Assembly (NCBI RefSeq): GCF_003696265.1
Contig: NZ_RFFH01000015.1
Location: 1 to 64,000, forward strand
Length of the DNA: 64,000 nucleotides
Direction of reading: 5' to 3'
Source: Nocardia stercoris
GTDB lineage: Bacteria; Actinomycetota; Actinomycetes; Mycobacteriales; Mycobacteriaceae
Position numbers and translations under genes: made by a program. Position 1 is the first letter of the stretch. The number at the start of each line of letters is the position of its first letter. Below, in pieces: positions 60,421 to 64,000 of the stretch. The notes beneath the pieces were generated by a model. It did no database searches and was not told the DNA's origin. It saw only the letters and a list, made by a program, of their open reading frames with translations.

Positions 60421-61322
60421 CGGGACTCCTGTGCACTCCGGGGCGAGGACAGCTCGCGGGCCGTACGGGCCCAGCGGTCGGTGACCGCCAGCGCGTCCAC
60501 CGACGACCGCACGTCGTGCACCCGCACACCCCAGGCGCCGTGCTGCGCGGCCAGCGCGGACACCGTAGCGGTCGCGACCTCACGGCCGTCCGGCGGGCGC
60601 GGCACATCGTCCGGCCCGGCCAGTAGCGTTCCGAGGAACCGTTTACGGGAGGCGCCGATCAGCACCGGCAGCCCGAGACCGGTCAGCCGCGGCAGCGCCG
60701 CGAGCAACTGCCAGTTGTGGTCGGCGGACTTGGCGAAACCCAGGCCCGGGTCCAGGATCAGCCGGCCCGGATGCACGCCGCCGGCCATCGCCAGATCCAC
60801 CTGCTCGGACAATTCCGCCATGACCTCGGCGACCACGTCGTCGTAATGGTCGGCGGGACCCAGATGCCGGTAGTCGGCGTCGGCCCGCCAGTGCATGAGA
60901 ATCCACGGTACCCCGGCATCGGCGACCACCCGGACCATATCCGGGTCGGCGCGGCCGCCGGAGACGTCGTTGACCACCCGGGCACCGGCCGCGACCGCGG
61001 CGGCCGCCACCTCGGCGCGCATGGTGTCCACGCTCACGGGCACCCCCGCGGCGACCAGCCCGCGGATCACCGGTACCACCCGGGCCGCCTCGGTGGCCGC
61101 GTCGATGCGTACCGCACCGGGCCGGGTCGATTCCCCGCCGACGTCGACGATGTCGGCGCCCGCGGCGTACAGCTCGAGCCCGTGCGCGACCGCCCGGTCG
61201 GTGTCGAGGTAACGGCCGCCGTCGGAGAACGAATCCGCGGTCACGTTCACGACCCCCATCACCACGGCCGACCGCCCGTCACGCGGGGTGACGAGCGGCT
61301 CGGGCCCGGCCGCGCCGCTCAC
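60417..61322 (-). CDS. folP: Dihydropteroate synthase FolP
   Basis: Target of sulfonamides. The 301-residue TIM-barrel enzyme has VMGVVNVTADSFSDGGRYLD, DIVDVGGESTRPGA, VNDVSGGRADP, LILDPGLGFAKSADHNW and LIGASRKRFLG. GTG 61322 overlaps the folE stop (GTGA), giving 301 residues; no better internal start is seen. Confidence 0.94.
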   Translation of the reverse strand: MSGAAGPEPLVTPRDGRSAVVMGVVNVTADSFSDGGRYLDTDRAVAHGLELYAAGADIVDVGGESTRPGAVRIDAATEAARVVPVIRGLVAAGVPVSVDTMRAEVAAAAVAAGARVVNDVSGGRADPDMVRVVADAGVPWILMHWRADADYRHLGPADHYDDVVAEVMAELSEQVDLAMAGGVHPGRLILDPGLGFAKSADHNWQLLAALPRLTGLGLPVLIGASRKRFLGTLLAGPDDVPRPPDGREVATATVSALAAQHGAWGVRVHDVRSSVDALAVTDRWARTARELSSPRSAQESR

Positions 61323-61981
61323 TTGCGCAGAATGAGGTCCAGGGCCTCGGCCCGCGTGGTGGCGCTGCTCTGCATCAGGCCGCGCACGGCGGACGTCGTC
61401 GTGCTGGCTCCCGGCTTCCGGATCCCGCGCATCGCCATGCACAGATGTTCCGCCTCCACGACCACGATCGCGCCGCGGGGTTCCAGCCGGGCCATGACGG
61501 CGTCGGCGATCTGGCTGGTCAGCCGTTCCTGCACCTGCGGCCGCTTGGCGTACAGGTCGACGACCCGGGCCAGCTTGGACAGGCCGGTGACCCGGCCGGA
61601 CGGGCCCGGGATGTAACCGACGTGCGCGACCCCGTGGAACGCCACCAGATGGTGTTCGCAGGTCGAGTACATCGGGATGTCGCGGACCAGGACCAGCTCC
61701 TGATGTCCCTCGTCGAACGTGGTGTTGAGTACGTCGTCGGGCTCGGTGTACAGGCCCGCGAACATCTCCCGGTAGGCCCGGGCGACCCGGGCCGGGGTGT
61801 CGAGCAGGCCCGGTCGGTCCGGGTCCTCGCCGACAGCGATGAGCAGCTCCCGCACGGCCGCCTCGGCCCGGTCCTGATCGAACGGGCGGCCGGTCGCGAG
61901 CGCGATCGGGCGCCCGGAACTGTCGGTGGACGGACCCGGATCCGTATCAATATCCGTGACGACACGGTTACTGGCCGACAA
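61319..61981 (-). CDS. folE: GTP cyclohydrolase I FolE
   Basis: First enzyme of folate synthesis: GTP to dihydroneopterin triphosphate. The 220-residue enzyme has the zinc-binding STCEHH and the late Cys in EHLCMAMRG, plus GYIPGPSGRVTGLSKLARVV. TTG 61981 is chosen because GGAGG lies seven bases upstream; no ATG or GTG is suitably placed. It is the first gene of folE-folP-folB-folK. Confidence 0.93.
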   Translation of the reverse strand: MSASNRVVTDIDTDPGPSTDSSGRPIALATGRPFDQDRAEAAVRELLIAVGEDPDRPGLLDTPARVARAYREMFAGLYTEPDDVLNTTFDEGHQELVLVRDIPMYSTCEHHLVAFHGVAHVGYIPGPSGRVTGLSKLARVVDLYAKRPQVQERLTSQIADAVMARLEPRGAIVVVEAEHLCMAMRGIRKPGASTTTSAVRGLMQSSATTRAEALDLILRK

Positions 61982-62054
61982 TCGAGCACCTCCGAAGATC
62001 AGTTCACGCGCGTGCCCCGAGGACACGTCGACGGTCGAGCGTAGTCGTGGCCGG

Positions 62055-64000
62055 TCACTGGCGGCCGTTCGGTCCGTCCCACTCGGCGCCGCCCTCGGGA
62101 CCGTAGGCCTCGCCGGGCCCGTAGGAGCCTTCGCCCTGACCGTAGGAACCCTCGTCGCGGGCGTAGGGCCGGTCCTGCTCGCCCTCGCGGCGCACCGGAC
62201 GCGGACCGCGCGGGCGATCCCAGCCGGGATACCCGGGCTGCGGCTGCTGAGCCTGCGGCGCGCCCTCCTGCGGCGGCCAGCCCGGCGCCGACCAGCCGGC
62301 CGGGGCGCCGTAGTCCGGGCGCGAACCGTGCGTGCCGTGCGCGGGGTAGCCGCTCGGCGGCGGCGTCCGGTAGCCGGGCGGCGGCACGGGCCGCGAAGCC
62401 TGCTGCGGGTAGTTGCCGTTGGCCGGAACCGGCGCGGGGGCGGGCACGTTCTCCTGGGCCGGCCACATCCGGTCCGGGTTCTCCGCCGGCCACGGCTCGC
62501 CGCGCTCGGCGGCCAGCTCGCGCGGCGTCTTCACCGGCGGCCGGTCCGACGGGACCCGCTCGCCGAAGTCGTTGAACGCGGTGATCCGCGGCCGCTTCTC
62601 GACGGTGGCCAGCACCTGTTCGAGTTCCTTGCGGTGCAACGTCTCTCGTTCGAGCAGCGCGCTGGCCAGCGAGTCGAGTTCGTCGCGGTATTCGCTGAGG
62701 ATGGACCAGGCCTCGGTGTGCGCGGCCTCGATCAGGTTGCGCACCTCCTCGTCGATCTCCCGCGCGACCTCGTGCGAGTAGTCCGACCCCGTGCCCATCG
62801 ACCGGCCCAGGAACGGGTCGCCCTGTTCCTGCCCGTAGCGGACCGCGCCGAGGCGGCCGCTCATGCCGTATTCGGTGACCATGGCGCGGGCGGTCTTGGT
62901 GGCCTGGTCGATATCGGAGGAGGCGCCGGTGGTCGGCTCGTGGAACACCAGTTCCTCGGCCGCACGGCCACCCATAGCGAAGACCAGGCGGGCGATCATC
63001 TCCGACCGGGTCATCAGGCCCTTGTCGTCCTCGGGCACGGTCATGGCGTGACCGCCGGTGCGGCCGCGGGCGAGGATGGTGACCTTGTAGACCGGCTCGA
63101 TGTCGGGCATCGCCCAGGCGGCCAGCGTGTGGCCGGCTTCGTGGTAGGCGGTGATCTTCTTCTCGTGCTCGCTGATCACGCGGCTCTTGCGGCGGGGACC
63201 GCCGATGACCCGGTCCACCGACTCCTCCAGCGAGGCACCGGTGATGACGGTCCCGTTCTCGCGGGCGGTGAGCAGCGCGGCCTCGTTGATGACGTTGGCC
63301 AGGTCGGCGCCGGACATGCCGACGGTGCGCTTGGCCAGGCCCTCGAGGTCGGCGTCGGGCGAGATCGGCTTGCCCTGCGAGTGCACGGCCAGGATGGCCT
63401 TGCGGCCGGCCAGGTCCGGGTTGCCGACCGGGATCTGCCGGTCGAAGCGGCCCGGGCGCAGTAGCGCCGGGTCCAGGATGTCGGGGCGGTTGGTGGCCGC
63501 GATGATGATCACGCCGGTGCGGTCGCCGAAGCCGTCCATCTCGACGAGCAGCTGGTTCAGGGTCTGCTCGCGCTCGTCGTGGCCGCCGCCGAGGCCGGCA
63601 CCGCGCTGGCGGCCGACCGCGTCGATCTCGTCCACGAAGATGATGCAGGGCGAGTTCTGCTTGGCCTGGTCGAACAGGTCGCGCACGCGGGAGGCACCGA
63701 CACCGACGAACATCTCGACGAAGTCGGAACCGGAGATGGTGAAGAACGGCACCCCGGCCTCGCCGGCGACCGCGCGGGCCAGCAGCGTCTTACCGGTACC
63801 GGGTGGGCCGTACAGCAGCACGCCCTTGGGGATCTTCGCGCCGAGCGCCTGGTAGCGGGCCGGGCTCTGCAGGAAGTCCTTGATCTCGTAGAGCTCCTCG
63901 ACCGCCTCGTCGGCGCCGGCCACGTCCTGGAACGTGGTCTTGGGCATGTCCTTGGACAGCTGCTTGGCCTTGGACTTGCCGAAGCCCATCATGCCGCCGC
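62055..64000 (-). CDS. ftsH: Membrane AAA+ zinc protease FtsH, C-terminal part
   Basis: The last 648 codons are present; the N-terminal membrane part is beyond the right edge. Visible are Walker A GPPGTGKT, Walker B CIIFVDEIDAVG, the second-region-of-homology DPALLRPGRFDRQI and the protease zinc motif HEAGH. After residue about 520 of the visible part comes an unusual tail of about 120 residues rich in Pro, Gly, Tyr and Gln (for example VPPPGYRTPPPSGYPAHGTH), longer than in E. coli but common in actinobacteria. It is followed by folE on the same strand. Confidence 0.95.
   Translation of the reverse strand, partial: GGMMGFGKSKAKQLSKDMPKTTFQDVAGADEAVEELYEIKDFLQSPARYQALGAKIPKGVLLYGPPGTGKTLLARAVAGEAGVPFFTISGSDFVEMFVGVGASRVRDLFDQAKQNSPCIIFVDEIDAVGRQRGAGLGGGHDEREQTLNQLLVEMDGFGDRTGVIIIAATNRPDILDPALLRPGRFDRQIPVGNPDLAGRKAILAVHSQGKPISPDADLEGLAKRTVGMSGADLANVINEAALLTARENGTVITGASLEESVDRVIGGPRRKSRVISEHEKKITAYHEAGHTLAAWAMPDIEPVYKVTILARGRTGGHAMTVPEDDKGLMTRSEMIARLVFAMGGRAAEELVFHEPTTGASSDIDQATKTARAMVTEYGMSGRLGAVRYGQEQGDPFLGRSMGTGSDYSHEVAREIDEEVRNLIEAAHTEAWSILSEYRDELDSLASALLERETLHRKELEQVLATVEKRPRITAFNDFGERVPSDRPPVKTPRELAAERGEPWPAENPDRMWPAQENVPAPAPVPANGNYPQQASRPVPPPGYRTPPPSGYPAHGTHGSRPDYGAPAGWSAPGWPPQEGAPQAQQPQPGYPGWDRPRGPRPVRREGEQDRPYARDEGSYGQGEGSYGPGEAYGPEGGAEWDGPNGRQ

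Overview
The window is a high-GC actinobacterial chromosome segment, most likely Nocardia or a close relative in the Mycobacteriales. The reasons are a KstR-controlled cholesterol catabolism cluster, the Lsr2, CarD, DisA and MhuD proteins, many GTG and TTG starts, and gene order from mutY/can to ftsH that follows Mycobacterium tuberculosis Rv3585-Rv3610 almost gene for gene, with no PE/PPE genes. This is judged from remembered protein families, not from a search.

Layout. 1-4114: steroid ring and side-chain genes (hsaG partial, hsaE, kstD, chsH3) with a KstR operator in front of each divergent arm and a decayed tandem array of the kstD 3' end between kstD and chsH3. 4134-11201: a block unrelated to steroids: two hairpins, a tiny putative membrane peptide, a MoxR/DUF58/DUF4129 operon, a ZapE/AFG1 ATPase and an Rpn-family nuclease. 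11325-17054: the side-chain-removal operon chsE1-chsE2-chsH2::chsH1 (fused)-ltp2, divergent from kstR, which has its own operator. 17236-19809: trehalose phosphatase fused to a GH15 domain. 20091-22967: zinc-type ABC importer behind a Zur-like palindrome. 22986-23206: a 109-bp direct repeat.

23253-33469 is a conserved core: mutY, can, a membrane protein, disA-radA, lpqE, carD-ispD-ispF, cysS-rlmB. 33657-46159 is more variable: DUF4190 protein, crotonase, a frameshifted acyl-CoA dehydrogenase, an Rv3591c-like hydrolase, gene remnants, mhuD, OsmC, a PucR regulator divergent from an overlapping FMO-SDR-MFS-TauE operon, a secreted glycoside hydrolase and a SnoaL-like protein. 46181-64000 returns to core order: clpC, lsr2, lysS, coaX-panD-panC, folK-folB-folP-folE, ftsH (cut by the window edge). 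Embedded in it are a secreted lipase with two KstR-type operators and a cysteine dioxygenase-rhodanese pair.

How it fits together. KstR sites recur at hsaE, kstD, kstR and the distant lipase, suggesting one steroid regulon that includes an exported esterase. The most notable regulatory structure is ahead of cysteine dioxygenase: a -10 box six bases before a GTG that opens a 13-codon reading frame with tandem Cys codons, followed by mutually exclusive hairpins. That is the layout expected of a cysteine-sensing attenuator. Several genes have a TANNNT box 6-8 bases before the start codon and probably give leaderless mRNAs. Tandem copies of gene 3' ends (kstD and the crotonase), a 109-bp direct repeat and several gene stubs mark places where the chromosome has been rearranged.
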